DNA of 64,000 nt from Nodularia sp. LEGE 06071 (GCF_015207755.1 NZ_JADEWH010000004.1:1-64000); one strand, 5' to 3'; numbered from the stretch's first letter, positions 17,220 to 26,741 are shown. Numbers and translations: made by a program. Notes: generated from the sequence alone by a model not told the origin.

Positions 17220-18710
17220 TTAACTTTGGATACTGAGTTTTTCCTGTAAAGCGTCTCGTGCGTGTTCTCGGTCGTCAAAATGAATTTTTTCAGTGCCGAG
17301 AATTTGGTAATCTTCGTGACCTTTACCAGCGAGTAATACTCCATCACCGGGTTGTGCTTGTAAAATTGCTGTGCGGATAGCGATCGCGCGATCGCATATG
17401 ACTGTAGGTTTAGCAGTATCAGGGATTCCCGCCAAAACATCTTGTAAAATCCGTTCCGGGTCTTCAGTCCGGGGATTGTCTGAAGTCAACACCGCGACAT
17501 CAGCTAACTCAGCCGCAATTTTACCCATTTTTGGGCGCTTAGTGCGATCGCGATCGCCTCCACAGCCAAACACACAAATCATTTTTCCCGGAATAAACGG
17601 CCGTGCAGCTTTGAGCAAATTCTCCAAACTATCAGGAGTGTGGGCATAATCTACAATCACACTAATTTCTTGCTCAGGACTAATTTGTACCCGTTCCATC
17701 CGTCCAGGAACCCCAGGAAACTCAGGTATCGCCGCCGCCACAGACTGCAAATTTAGTCCTAAGTGTAAAACTGCACCCACAGCCGCCAAGAGATTTTCTA
17801 AATTGTACTGTCCAACCAGGGGAGAACGAAAAGCCACATCACCCTTTGGTGTATGCAACATTCCGCTAACTCCATTCGGCTCGTAATTTAAATTACTCAT
17901 CCACAAATCAGTGCTGTGATTATTGACGCTGTAACTCCAAACACGTTCTGAACTTAAGGACGCAATTAAACGCTTACCGTAGGCATCATCAGCATTAATA
18001 ATTGCCCGTCCCTTGAGATATTCAGGACTAAATAACAACGCCTTCGCTGCAAAATAATCCTCCATATCACTGTGATAGTCCAGATGGTCTTGAGTGAGAT
18101 TACTAAACACCGCCACCTCAAACTCACACCCCAAAACTCGACCTTGCGCCAAAGCATGGGAACTGACTTCCATCGCCCCAAACTCACAACCAGCATTCAC
18201 AGCTTCAGCTAGCTGCTGTTGTAATTCCACCGCAAAGGGCGTAGTGTGAACAGCAGTTTGTTCAAAACCCGGCCAACGAGTGTAAAGAGTTCCCATCAAA
18301 GCCGTAGATAGATGGGCTTTAGTCAGCAGAAATTCAATTAAATGAGTAGTCGTAGTTTTACCATTAGTACCAGTCACACCCACCAGCTTGAGTTTTTTTC
18401 CTGGATAACCATAAAAAGCACCCGCTAATTGGGCGCAGGCTTGAGTCATATCTGCCGCACTCACAACCACAGCCTCACCACTGGGAGGATTTTTCTGGAC
18501 AGCTTCCGGTGAAACAATAGCCGCCACAGCCCCAGATGCGATCGCACTTGGCCAAAAATCCCCACCATCTACACGCGTTCCCGGCATTCCAATAAACAAA
18601 TCACCCACACCGCAAGCATGAGAATTCGTCTTCAAACCCTGAATTTCCGCATCCGCCAAAGCCGGATAATCAACACCATCGACAGCAGCCAGTAATTCCC
18701 GCAATTTCAT
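17220..18710 (-). CDS. murE: MurE, UDP-N-acetylmuramoyl-tripeptide synthetase
   Basis: A 496-residue cytosolic Mur ligase that adds meso-diaminopimelate to UDP-MurNAc-L-Ala-D-Glu in peptidoglycan synthesis. The ATP-binding loop GVTGTNGKTTTTH is at residues 111-123. The DNPR motif near residue 410 (SDNPRTEDPERIL) is the specificity signature for diaminopimelate rather than lysine. Other conserved parts are EVSSHALAQGR and NLTQDHLDYH. Length is normal. A glutaredoxin-like gene lies upstream on the same strand with a 52-bp gap. Confidence 0.96.
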   Translation of the reverse strand: MKLRELLAAVDGVDYPALADAEIQGLKTNSHACGVGDLFIGMPGTRVDGGDFWPSAIASGAVAAIVSPEAVQKNPPSGEAVVVSAADMTQACAQLAGAFYGYPGKKLKLVGVTGTNGKTTTTHLIEFLLTKAHLSTALMGTLYTRWPGFEQTAVHTTPFAVELQQQLAEAVNAGCEFGAMEVSSHALAQGRVLGCEFEVAVFSNLTQDHLDYHSDMEDYFAAKALLFSPEYLKGRAIINADDAYGKRLIASLSSERVWSYSVNNHSTDLWMSNLNYEPNGVSGMLHTPKGDVAFRSPLVGQYNLENLLAAVGAVLHLGLNLQSVAAAIPEFPGVPGRMERVQISPEQEISVIVDYAHTPDSLENLLKAARPFIPGKMICVFGCGGDRDRTKRPKMGKIAAELADVAVLTSDNPRTEDPERILQDVLAGIPDTAKPTVICDRAIAIRTAILQAQPGDGVLLAGKGHEDYQILGTEKIHFDDREHARDALQEKLSIQS

Positions 18711-18762
18711 CTAGTGAACCTCGTCACACAATTCTCTTGCGATTATTCTGCATTATTTTTTC

Positions 18763-19050
18763 CTAATTGGATAAATATTTACCCAACATTTGCGCCAATT
18801 GCTGCACACTAGCACGAGGAGAAGGACGTGGCAAACGCTCCTCAATCAACTCTTTCTCCGTGTCCTCTGCGCCTCTGTGGTTCGATAAACAAATTACCGG
18901 CACTTCATATTGATAAGCCAAAAACCAATCTTCACGAGTCGTAATATCCCGAACTTCCAACTCAAAACTGAGATTTTGGACTTGTTCCAACTTCTCCTGT
19001 AAACCCTCACACAAATGACATCCCGGCTTGCTGTATAAAATTAAGCGCAT
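18763..19050 (-). CDS. Glutaredoxin-like (DUF836) protein carrying a repeat-derived insert
   Basis: A 95-residue thioredoxin-fold protein with CHLC at residues 11-14 (YSKPGCHLCEGL) and the cis-Pro region YEVPVIC near 52, typical of the DUF836 glutaredoxin-like family; it probably handles thiol redox chemistry. The segment NHRGAEDTEK (about residues 57-66) is encoded by a sequence (AACCACAGAGGCGCAGAGGA) that is otherwise an abundant intergenic repeat of Nostocales, so a repeat seems to have inserted in frame. The C-terminus LPRPSPRASVQQLAQML is intact. Confidence 0.8.
   Translation of the reverse strand: MRLILYSKPGCHLCEGLQEKLEQVQNLSFELEVRDITTREDWFLAYQYEVPVICLSNHRGAEDTEKELIEERLPRPSPRASVQQLAQMLGKYLSN
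18857..18884. repeat. Interspersed repeat inside the glutaredoxin-like gene
   Basis: On the minus strand this reads GAACCACAGAGGCGCAGAGG then ACACGGAG. I recognise this from memory as a dispersed intergenic repeat of Nostoc-type genomes. Related GGCGCAAAGG-type sequences occur at 20.28, 45.94 and 56.27 kb in this window. Here it is in frame within a coding gene. Confidence 0.55.
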
Positions 19051-19124
19051 TTTCTCAACACATTGAAAGCTTAGTTCAACTTTACCAAACTACAATTAAA
19101 TCAACAGTCAGCCATGCTAATGCT

Positions 19125-19682
19125 ATGACTCAACTTAAACAGCAACTCACCCTCCAAGAGTTCCTCACCTTACCAGAAGGGGATATCACTTATGAATTAA
19201 TTGATGGCGAAGCAAAACCGAAAATTGCATCAAAAAGATTCCATTCCAGATTAATAGGTGCAATTATCCCATTTCTAACTCAATGGGCGCAAAATCGTGG
19301 CGAAGTTGGGATAAATTGGGCAGTTACCTTAAAACGTCAAGGTCGGGATTGGGTTCCTGTGCCAGACTTGCTTTATGTTTCCTACTCTCGCCTTCCAAGT
19401 GATGTAATCGAAGATGAAGCTTGTCCCATATCTCCAGACTTAGCCATTGAAATTATTTCACCAGATCAAAGCTTTGGACAAATGAGCGCCAAAGCCACAG
19501 ATTACCTTGATGCTGGTGTGATGAGAGTTTGGGTTGTGGATGCCAGAGCAAAAACAGTGACAATATTTTATCCTGATACCCGACCGCAAACAAAAACTGG
19601 TGAAGATAGTTTAGAAGATTCTCTATTAGAAGGGCTGCAAATTTCACCCCAACAAATTTTTCAACAGGCGGGAATTCCTTAG
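19125..19682 (+). CDS. Uma2-family (DUF820) putative restriction-endonuclease-fold protein
   Basis: A 185-residue protein of the very numerous cyanobacterial Uma2/DUF820 family. The core has the PD-(D/E)xK layout: VPVPDLLYVS, then DLAIEIISPDQS, then KATDYLDAGVMRVWVVD. The fold is nuclease-like but the biological role of the family is not established. It stands alone on the plus strand. The start MTQLKQQLTLQEFLTLPE is the standard family N-terminus. Confidence 0.85.
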   Translation: MTQLKQQLTLQEFLTLPEGDITYELIDGEAKPKIASKRFHSRLIGAIIPFLTQWAQNRGEVGINWAVTLKRQGRDWVPVPDLLYVSYSRLPSDVIEDEACPISPDLAIEIISPDQSFGQMSAKATDYLDAGVMRVWVVDARAKTVTIFYPDTRPQTKTGEDSLEDSLLEGLQISPQQIFQQAGIP

Positions 19683-19899
19683 CGATCGCCTGATTACCAT
19701 CTAGGCAGTGTTGTAGAATACCTTTGTAAATTTTCTTTGACAATCTGAGCTTTTACCCTAAATCATTATATCCTTAGTTAACTTTATTGCCTCGCCTCAA
19801 ATTTGAGTCAATGAAGTGTATAATTTATAGTAGAAATTTTAGCGCAGCGAGATTATACATTTCGCCAATTTAACTTTATATCTGAATAGGTGTAAGGCG

Positions 19900-20109
19900 A
19901 TGATTTCTCAAGATTACGACTCAATTCATGCTGTAGACGAACTATTAAGAAAAATTAGAATCAAAGAAATTCAATTAAAACTCGCTGAATCATCTAACAT
20001 GGTTTATACATCTGAAGTATTAAAGAATCAGATATTAGAATTACAGCAGCAATTATCAGAATCACAAGACCCTGAACTTCAGGCATTGATGAGTTTATTA
20101 GACGAATAA
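19900..20109 (+). CDS. Small coiled-coil protein of unknown function
   Basis: A 69-residue protein, almost all alpha-helical, with heptad-like Leu/Ile spacing in AVDELLRKIRIKEIQLKLAE and NQILELQQQLSESQD. No known domain is recognised. An inverted sequence pair (GTATAATTTATAG and GATTATACAT) at about 19818-19860 lies upstream and may be regulatory. Codon use and a clean ATG make it plausible, but it could be spurious. Confidence 0.5.
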   Translation: MISQDYDSIHAVDELLRKIRIKEIQLKLAESSNMVYTSEVLKNQILELQQQLSESQDPELQALMSLLDE

Positions 20110-20444
20110 ATCATCATGAACTCAAATAACATCCTAGAACAAAACATTGCCCCGTTGGCATGATATTATCTCCAACCGTCCTCATGACCCTAAAGCTGAT
20201 GTGCAGAGGGGTCTGTTCATTTTTAGCTAGCCGATATTCATGCTTTATTGGTGATTTTGACCCACATCTTTATATCTCACGCAAAGGCGCAAAAGCGCAA
20301 AGGAAGAAAGACAGATATCAGCGCGTGTTCTAAATACCTGAAAACTGCTGTAACACCATATTTGTGGCATAGTGCGATCGCACATCCAGAGAAACCAGGT
20401 ATAATTTTTACAACCATAAATAACAAACCCTTGGTTTTGAGTCG
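20110..20444. other. Gene-free stretch with a dispersed repeat
   Basis: About 335 bp. It contains TCTCACGCAAAGGCGCAAAAGCG at about 20276-20298, a member of the repeat also found at about 45937. Open frames on either strand here are short and overlap the repeat or the kinase start. No RNA gene is seen. Confidence 0.4.
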
Positions 20445-21896
20445 ATGCGTCAATGTCTTAACCCTGAGTGTCTCCACCCCAACCCCGATAATTTCCAATT
20501 TTGCCAGAAGTGCGGTAGCAAGTTACTCCTACGCGAAAGGTATGCGCCGCAGTCAATTTTAGGACAAGGGGGTTTTGGTCGGACATTTCTAGCCATTGAC
20601 GAAGATAAGCCATCAAAACCTTTTTGTGTAATTAAGCAGTTTCTCCCCCAAGCACAAGGGACAGACAGCATTGAAAAGGCTTCCCAGTTGTTTAGCCAAG
20701 AAGCAGAACGCTTAGAGGAGTTGGGTAAGCATCCCCAAATTCCAGAGTTAATGGCTTATTTCACCGCAGATAATCGCCAATATTTAGTCCAAGAATTTGT
20801 GAAAGGGGAAACCCTACAAGCCGAGTTAGAGCAAAATGGAGTTTTCTCAGAACAGCAGATTCGAGAATTATTAATAGAACTGTTGGATATTTTGCAGTTT
20901 GTTCACAGTCAACAAGTAATTCACCGAGATATTAAGCCAGAAAATATCATTCGTCGCAGTGCTGACAATAAATTATTTTTAGTGGATTTTGGCGCAGCTA
21001 AGGTAGTAGAGCAAAAACAGCGCACAGCTACAGGAACAATGATCGGCTCGGCGGAATATTGCGCTCCTGAGCAGTTACATGGGAAACCTAAATTTATTAG
21101 TGATTTATATAGTTTAGGGGTGACTTGTCTGCATTTATTAACTCAAATCAGTCCCTTTGATTTATATGATGTGATGGAGGGGGAATGGGTATGGCGAGAT
21201 TACCTAACGGGGAATGTTGTTAGTGATGAATTAGGGAAGATTCTGGAAAAGTTGGCAAATCCCATCCCCAAGCAGCGTTATCAATCTGTTGAAGAAGTTA
21301 TTCATGCTTTGAATCCTGTTCGTCAATCAGTGACACCATCATCGGCTTCTCAGGTTTCTTCTCAACCATCCTTTCAGCGCTTCCAAGAGAGAGGAACAAC
21401 ACGTTCAATCACACCACAACAAGTGGAACTAAAGTCAGCCGTAGGGATGGACTATAGTCACCTGCGTTACTTACTCGCTGCTGGGAAATGGAAAGAAGCG
21501 GATGAGGAAACAAAGCGGGTAATGTTAGCGGTGGCGAAAAGGGAAAAAGAAGGTTGGTTAAATGAAGAAAGTATTGATAATTTTCCCTGTGACGACCTCG
21601 GCACTATTGACCAGTTGTGGTTAAAATACAGCAATGGGCGCTTTGGTTTTTCTGTGCAGAAACGCATTTATCAAAGTTTGGGGGGAACGAGGAACTACGA
21701 CCCGAAAATTTGGGAAGCCTTTGGGGACAAGGTAGGATGGAGAAAAGGCAGAATCTGGTTGGACTACAGTAATATTACTTTTGATATAGCAGCACCAGAA
21801 GCCCACCTGCCTTCACCCAGGGGGGTAGATTGGGGTGGGTTGGTTTTGGGTTGGTTTTGTGTTCTCTTCTCTCGCGTCGAGACTTGTGAACTGTAA
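20445..21896 (+). CDS. Serine/threonine protein kinase fused to a GUN4 domain
   Basis: A 483-residue protein. A four-Cys zinc ribbon (C4, C9, C20, C23) starts the protein. The eukaryotic-type kinase domain follows (about 33-290): GQGGFG at 40-45, Lys64 in VIKQF, HRDIKPEN near 162, DFG near 180 and APEQ in the activation segment, so it looks catalytically complete. A Ser/Gln-rich linker leads to a GUN4 domain at about 335-455 (DYSHLRYLLAAGKWKEADEE ... WLKYSNGRFGFSVQ) and the usual tail ending FSRVETCEL. GUN4 domains bind porphyrins, so the kinase may respond to tetrapyrroles; its targets are unknown. Confidence 0.9.
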   Translation: MRQCLNPECLHPNPDNFQFCQKCGSKLLLRERYAPQSILGQGGFGRTFLAIDEDKPSKPFCVIKQFLPQAQGTDSIEKASQLFSQEAERLEELGKHPQIPELMAYFTADNRQYLVQEFVKGETLQAELEQNGVFSEQQIRELLIELLDILQFVHSQQVIHRDIKPENIIRRSADNKLFLVDFGAAKVVEQKQRTATGTMIGSAEYCAPEQLHGKPKFISDLYSLGVTCLHLLTQISPFDLYDVMEGEWVWRDYLTGNVVSDELGKILEKLANPIPKQRYQSVEEVIHALNPVRQSVTPSSASQVSSQPSFQRFQERGTTRSITPQQVELKSAVGMDYSHLRYLLAAGKWKEADEETKRVMLAVAKREKEGWLNEESIDNFPCDDLGTIDQLWLKYSNGRFGFSVQKRIYQSLGGTRNYDPKIWEAFGDKVGWRKGRIWLDYSNITFDIAAPEAHLPSPRGVDWGGLVLGWFCVLFSRVETCEL

Positions 21897-21906
21897 CATC
21901 TAAAGG

Positions 21907-21931
21907 CTTCCGCAGTGAGGATCAGCGGAAG
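21907..21931. terminator. Hairpin after the kinase-GUN4 gene
   Basis: CTTCCGC (21907-21913) pairs with GCGGAAG (21925-21931), 11 bp after the stop codon. There is no T-run, so termination is only possible, not certain. Confidence 0.4.
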
Positions 21932-22178
21932 GGTTACAGCAAAATATTAAGTTTTATTAATAGCCTAATTATCAGGAAACCTTGGAGGTTCTGGGTTTTC
22001 CGTTGCGAACCCAACTTTAATTAACCCAGTGGGAAAATGAATTAGACAACAATTTTGTTGATTGCGATCGCCTAATTATATTAATTTGTAAAGCATTATG
22101 TTAAGAAACTTAAAGACCCCACTCAGTATTGAGCAGGGCTTTATAAATGTTGTTTGCTAAAATTTATAGTTTTTATGC

Positions 22179-22283
22179 TTAGAACAGATTCATGATCACG
22201 ATCACGCTAATGCTGGTAAACAGGATTAAAGCACCCATAATCATAGATTGACCCAATTGATTAGGCAGATTGGAATTATTCAT
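22179..22283 (-). CDS. Possible 34-residue single-span membrane peptide
   Basis: A short frame, MNNSNLPNQLGQ followed by a hydrophobic span (MIMGALILFTSISVIVIM) and ending NLF. The layout of a polar head of about 12 residues plus one helix fits small photosynthetic or cytochrome-complex subunits, small membrane regulators or type I toxins, but it matches none of the named cyanobacterial small subunits I know. No strong ribosome binding site is visible. It is the only coding candidate in the 670-bp gap between the kinase and the nuclease gene. Confidence 0.35.
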   Translation of the reverse strand: MNNSNLPNQLGQSMIMGALILFTSISVIVIMNLF

Positions 22284-22566
22284 TTTTTGTAAAATCCGTA
22301 ATTTTTTATGATTCCCTTAACTTATCAGTAACCGCATAAATATACATAAAAGCGCTACAAAAATTAAAATATTGTAAAGTTTCTTAGTAAAAATAAGAGT
22401 ATTTAGGTGAAAATAGCTGAAGAATCTGCCTAAGTTGTCAAAGCCGACTGTAGCCTTGATGCAATTACGGTTGACACGTATGTTAAAGCATTTCGTTTGT
22501 GGCTACTGGTGAGGAAAAGGTAGCTAATTAGTATGATCAACAAAAGTCAACTGACATTTGATAAAT

Positions 22567-23820
22567 ATGATTAAAATCCTGCATCTCTCCGACATCCACA
22601 TGGGAAGCGGTTTCTCCCACGGACGCATGAATCCAGCCACAGGACTAAATACACGCTTAGAAGATTTTGTCAAGACCTTATCTCGATGTATTGACCGAGC
22701 GCTTGAAGATACTGTAGATTTAGTCATATTTGGCGGTGATGCCTTCCCAGATGCTACCCCAGCGCCATATGTGCAAGAAGCTTTCGCCAGTCAGTTTCGC
22801 CGGCTCGTGGATGCAGACATTCCCACAGTGCTATTAGTAGGGAACCACGACCAACATTCTCAAGGAGTAGGAGGAGCGAGTTTAAATATTTACCGCACCT
22901 TGGGAGTTCGGGGCTTTGTCGTCGGTGATACTTTAACAACTCACAATATCACTACCCGTAATGGCAAAGTGCAAGTAATTACCCTTCCTTGGCTCACTCG
23001 TTCGACTTTGATGACTCGTCAGGAAACCGAAAAGTCGTCTTTGGCTGAAGTCAACGAACTATTAACAGAACGTTTACAAGTGGTTTTAGAAGGCGAAATT
23101 CGCCGCCTTGACCCTGATGTCCCCACTGTGCTTTTGGCTCACTTGATGGCTGATAATGCGACTTTAGGAGCCGAGCGTTTTTTAGCCGTGGGTAAGGGTT
23201 TTACTTTACCTCTATCTTTGCTGACGCGACCTTGTTTTGATTATGTCGCATTAGGACACGTCCACCGCCACCAAAATTTGAATAAATCTAATAATCCACC
23301 GGTGATTTATCCCGGAAGTATTGAGCGGGTAGATTTTAGCGAAGAAAAAGAAGATAAAGGCTATGTGATGATAGAACTGGAGCGAGGAAGCGCTCATTGG
23401 GAATTTTGTCCTTTACCGGTGCGGACTTTCCGGACTATAGAGGTGGATATTTCTAAAACTGAAGATCCGCAAGTTGCTTTAATGAAGGCGATCGCTAAAT
23501 ATAATATTGAAGATGCGGTAGTGCGGCTAATTTATCAACTGCGCTCTGAACAAATGGATATAATTGATAGCGCTGCCATCCATACAGCCTTAACTCCAGC
23601 CCACAACTACACAATTCAAGCCGAATTAGTCAGCCAGTTAGCTCGCCCCAGAATCCCGGAATTGACCGCCAGTAGCAGTATTGACCCCAGGTCAGCGCTC
23701 AAAACTTACTTGAATAATCGTGAAGATTTAAAAGATATCGCCGCATCGATGTTGGAAGCAGCAGAAAAGTTACTTGCAGATGATGCGGAGATTTGGTTGG
23801 AAGGCGCAGCAGTTGATTAG
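22567..23820 (+). CDS. SbcD/Mre11-like metallophosphoesterase (DNA exonuclease)
   Basis: A 417-residue calcineurin-like phosphoesterase. Metal-binding motifs are in order: DIHMG (D9, H11), GGDAFPD, GNHDQH and GHVHRHQ, which with the overall length place it with DNA-repair exonucleases of the SbcD/Mre11 type. The C-terminal part (about 290-417) is the capping region. The ATG at 22567 gives the family start MIKILHLSDIH; a TTG nine bases upstream is less likely. An SbcC partner is not adjacent. Confidence 0.88.
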   Translation: MIKILHLSDIHMGSGFSHGRMNPATGLNTRLEDFVKTLSRCIDRALEDTVDLVIFGGDAFPDATPAPYVQEAFASQFRRLVDADIPTVLLVGNHDQHSQGVGGASLNIYRTLGVRGFVVGDTLTTHNITTRNGKVQVITLPWLTRSTLMTRQETEKSSLAEVNELLTERLQVVLEGEIRRLDPDVPTVLLAHLMADNATLGAERFLAVGKGFTLPLSLLTRPCFDYVALGHVHRHQNLNKSNNPPVIYPGSIERVDFSEEKEDKGYVMIELERGSAHWEFCPLPVRTFRTIEVDISKTEDPQVALMKAIAKYNIEDAVVRLIYQLRSEQMDIIDSAAIHTALTPAHNYTIQAELVSQLARPRIPELTASSSIDPRSALKTYLNNREDLKDIAASMLEAAEKLLADDAEIWLEGAAVD

Positions 23821-23844
23821 TTTTTGCAAATCGCCAAATTTTCC

Positions 23845-24534
23845 TCAAAGCCGAACTGACCGTTTTCGCATCGCTCCTACAGCTAAAGCACCAAAGGCTA
23901 ATAAACCTAAACTAGTAGAAGATTCTGGAACGGTTGAGATGATTAGTCTTGGAGTTATCCCAGGGAAATTGGCACCACCTAATGTTAAACCGCCTGGGTC
24001 TTGGGCGCGAACTGCTAAACCAACAAATGTATCACCATTGCTAACTAGATTCTGAATATAGGAAGTCACATCAAAAGTCAGAATTTCACCACCAGTCGCG
24101 TTTGATGTATCAACTGTAGTTAAAAGTGTACCTGCCTGTAAGTCAGATGCGTTGGGTTCCCCATTACCTACATACCCAAATACTCCCAGATTATTGGGTG
24201 GAACACCACCCGGAGAGCCAAGACCAAAGGTTTGTGTGCTAAATATTTGAGCTTGAAAAATAGCATTAGTAATTAATGCTAACGGTGGGATAGAGAATTG
24301 AGTCAGATTAAATTCGGCAAATTCTGCCGATTCTCCGTCTAAGCCTAAAACTACAGTATCAAAATTATTAGGAAAAAGCTCATCACCTAATCCATCGAAA
24401 GACCCTGAAAAACCACCATCTATGACTTCAAAAGTAACTGTTGGAGTCAAGGTAAAATTGGCAGCTTTTACCTGCTCACTCATCACTAAACCTAATAACA
24501 GGCTGATTCCCGCAGTTAGCGCCAGCTTTTGCAT
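23845..24534 (-). CDS. PEP-CTERM-type exported protein
   Basis: A 229-residue exported protein with a signal peptide (MQKLALTAGISLLLGLVMSEQVKAA) and a C-terminal sorting signal: VPESSTSLGLLAFGALAVGA followed by MRKRS, that is PEP-like motif, hydrophobic helix and basic end. The body is Gly/Asn/Thr rich without a recognised enzyme domain. PEP-CTERM proteins are processed by exosortase and go to the surface or extracellular matrix. It converges with the nuclease gene. Confidence 0.85.
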   Translation of the reverse strand: MQKLALTAGISLLLGLVMSEQVKAANFTLTPTVTFEVIDGGFSGSFDGLGDELFPNNFDTVVLGLDGESAEFAEFNLTQFSIPPLALITNAIFQAQIFSTQTFGLGSPGGVPPNNLGVFGYVGNGEPNASDLQAGTLLTTVDTSNATGGEILTFDVTSYIQNLVSNGDTFVGLAVRAQDPGGLTLGGANFPGITPRLIISTVPESSTSLGLLAFGALAVGAMRKRSVRL

Positions 24535-24761
24535 ATAAATGACTAGCCAAATATTGGATAACGTCCCTAATTATACAAGATTTTCCCAAAAATAGTTAAT
24601 TCTTTGGTCTGATCAAGTTATGAATGCAAATGCTATATTTACTGGTTTTAAACCAAACAATACAAATCATCACAAAAATATGGCAAAAAATACATATTCT
24701 GCTAGTTTTTAATTGCTACTGCGACTGAAAGCTAAGTTTAACTCTAAAACAGCAACTAATA

Positions 24762-26225
24762 ATGAAATATTTACCAATTATCTATGTGCGTGGATATGCT
24801 GGCTCAGATAAAGACGTTGAGCAAGCGGTTGAAGATCCATTTTATGGATTTAATCATGGCTCTGCACATATTCGGGTGGGTGCGGAAGGAAACCCGGAAC
24901 AGTTTTTTTTCGAGAGTCCACTATTGCGGCTAATCACTGATCACGGTTATCGACCTGTTTTTGACCATCATCAAAATCAGCAGTTGAGCAAAAACCCGAA
25001 ATCTATTTCGATTTACCGATTTTATGATGAAACTACCGAAAGCTGGGGTTCTCAGAGAGCTATCAGACTGTCAATGGAGCAAATAGCTGAGGGTTTAAGA
25101 GAACTGATTAATGCTGTTAAATTTCAGACAGGCGCACCCAAAGTTTACTTAATTGCCCACTCGATGGGGGGTCTGGTTTGTCGCAGCCTGATCCAGAAGA
25201 TTTATCCAGAGAGGAAGGAGAAGGCTATTGATCACATTGATAAGTTGATCACCTATGGTACACCTCATGGTGGCATTCATTTTGATGTGGGGGGTGGGGT
25301 AATCGAAAAAATTATCGACACACTCAAATTAAATAATATGGATGACTTTGGCCCCCGGCGGATGTATGAATATTTGACACCTAAAACACAGCAAAAACTG
25401 TTGTTACCTGATGATTTTGATGCCCAAAGCCTGAATAATGCTTTTCCAGCAGACCGGGTTTTTTCGATTATTGGGACAAATGCCCGTGATTACGAAGTAG
25501 GTGGTGGTTTGGCACAGAAGACTGTGGGCGCTCAAAGTGATGGTCTAGTTCAAATTGAGAAAGCCTATGTCAAAGAATCACATCGCGCCTATATTCATCG
25601 GACTCATAGTGGCCGTTATGGAATGGTTAACTCGGAAGAAGCTTATCAGAATCTGCAACGCTTTTTATTTGGTGATATCAAGGTTAAATTATCCCTTTGT
25701 AATGTGGCGTTAAGCGATCGCAACAATACTTTTTATCAGATGGAAGTCCGATCTGCCCTGCGTGGTCTTCCTGTTGCTATCCATGAACAAAGTATTGCTC
25801 ATTATTGTCCCATTACACTAGAGTTAGCTAGGGAAAAACCCATCCCCATTTTTACAGCTTTCATGGTTCCCAGCTACTCAGCTACTGCTGATTCTACTTG
25901 CAGATATGCCATTAGATTAGCGTTGCATTCCTTTGAGAAAAAAGCGCGCAACTGGTTGTTTGGTAGCAATATCGACCAACTACCCTTGTGGTCTGACTAT
26001 CTGATCGTGGATGTTACACCCATAAATGGTGTATACACGGCTAAGTATACTTGGAATTATGACAGCGAAGAACCACACATTCCCATCATCCCCAATCCCA
26101 AGGAAGATGTTTTCATCGCTGATATTCTCTTACCTGAACGAGGGAAAAAAGTTTTGGGGAATCAAGCAAGAGTTCATTTGGAAATTTCTCCTTGGAATAA
26201 GGGAAATGGGGATGGTAGTGATTAA
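24762..26225 (+). CDS. Lipase-like alpha/beta hydrolase
   Basis: A 487-residue protein without a signal peptide. The N-terminal half is an alpha/beta hydrolase: PIIYVRGYAGS forms the oxyanion strand, the nucleophile elbow is AHSMGGLVCRS near residue 137, and TYGTPHGG is the conserved lipase/PGAP1-type follow-up. A candidate catalytic His is in the region around residue 285 (RTHSGRYGM). The C-terminal 170 residues are an additional beta-rich region with no known name. Substrate unknown; esterase or lipase activity is inferred from the motifs. Confidence 0.75.
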   Translation: MKYLPIIYVRGYAGSDKDVEQAVEDPFYGFNHGSAHIRVGAEGNPEQFFFESPLLRLITDHGYRPVFDHHQNQQLSKNPKSISIYRFYDETTESWGSQRAIRLSMEQIAEGLRELINAVKFQTGAPKVYLIAHSMGGLVCRSLIQKIYPERKEKAIDHIDKLITYGTPHGGIHFDVGGGVIEKIIDTLKLNNMDDFGPRRMYEYLTPKTQQKLLLPDDFDAQSLNNAFPADRVFSIIGTNARDYEVGGGLAQKTVGAQSDGLVQIEKAYVKESHRAYIHRTHSGRYGMVNSEEAYQNLQRFLFGDIKVKLSLCNVALSDRNNTFYQMEVRSALRGLPVAIHEQSIAHYCPITLELAREKPIPIFTAFMVPSYSATADSTCRYAIRLALHSFEKKARNWLFGSNIDQLPLWSDYLIVDVTPINGVYTAKYTWNYDSEEPHIPIIPNPKEDVFIADILLPERGKKVLGNQARVHLEISPWNKGNGDGSD

Positions 26226-26315
26226 ATTGACTTTAATACTACACAAAACTCTCAGTGTGATGTTAGGCTGGGGTATTCAAATCAACATGAATTCTCTTGT
26301 GCAAATCCTCACAAT

Positions 26316-26741
26316 ATGAATAAGTTAATACCAGCAACTTTAATCGCTACAACTTTGCTATTGACATCAACTCATGCTTCCCAAGTTACACTAGCTGGAA
26401 CTTGTGCTTCTAACTGTGGTCCGCGTCCCATGCAATTTACCCCTGGGAAACGCATCCGAGTTGAAATAGTCAATCGCACTCCCCGCTTAATTAAATTACA
26501 AAAACCTGCTGTCACTCATCCCATTTCTCTGGAACCGGGAGAGGAATTAATATTGGAGCATGGATACGGCGTAATACCAAATCTTTCTCTGGTTTTCTGG
26601 GATGATACGGGTTTATCGTTACAAGCTAATGTCTCCCAACCTAACTTTGAGATATTGCAGGTGGAATTACGTCCGACTGAGAGTTATCCAGGCGATCGCT
26701 CTGTGTATATCCTGAATGATGGTCGGGTAGATATATTTTAA
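26316..26741 (+). CDS. Exported protein of unknown function
   Basis: A 141-residue protein with a signal peptide (about residues 1-28, ending THASQVTLAG) and a small beta-rich domain (KRIRVEIVNRTPRLIKLQKP, ISLEPGEELILEHG). Two Cys close to the cleavage site (CASNC) may form a disulfide. I recognise no family. It lies 90 bp downstream of the hydrolase gene on the same strand and upstream of recJ. Confidence 0.6.
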   Translation: MNKLIPATLIATTLLLTSTHASQVTLAGTCASNCGPRPMQFTPGKRIRVEIVNRTPRLIKLQKPAVTHPISLEPGEELILEHGYGVIPNLSLVFWDDTGLSLQANVSQPNFEILQVELRPTESYPGDRSVYILNDGRVDIF

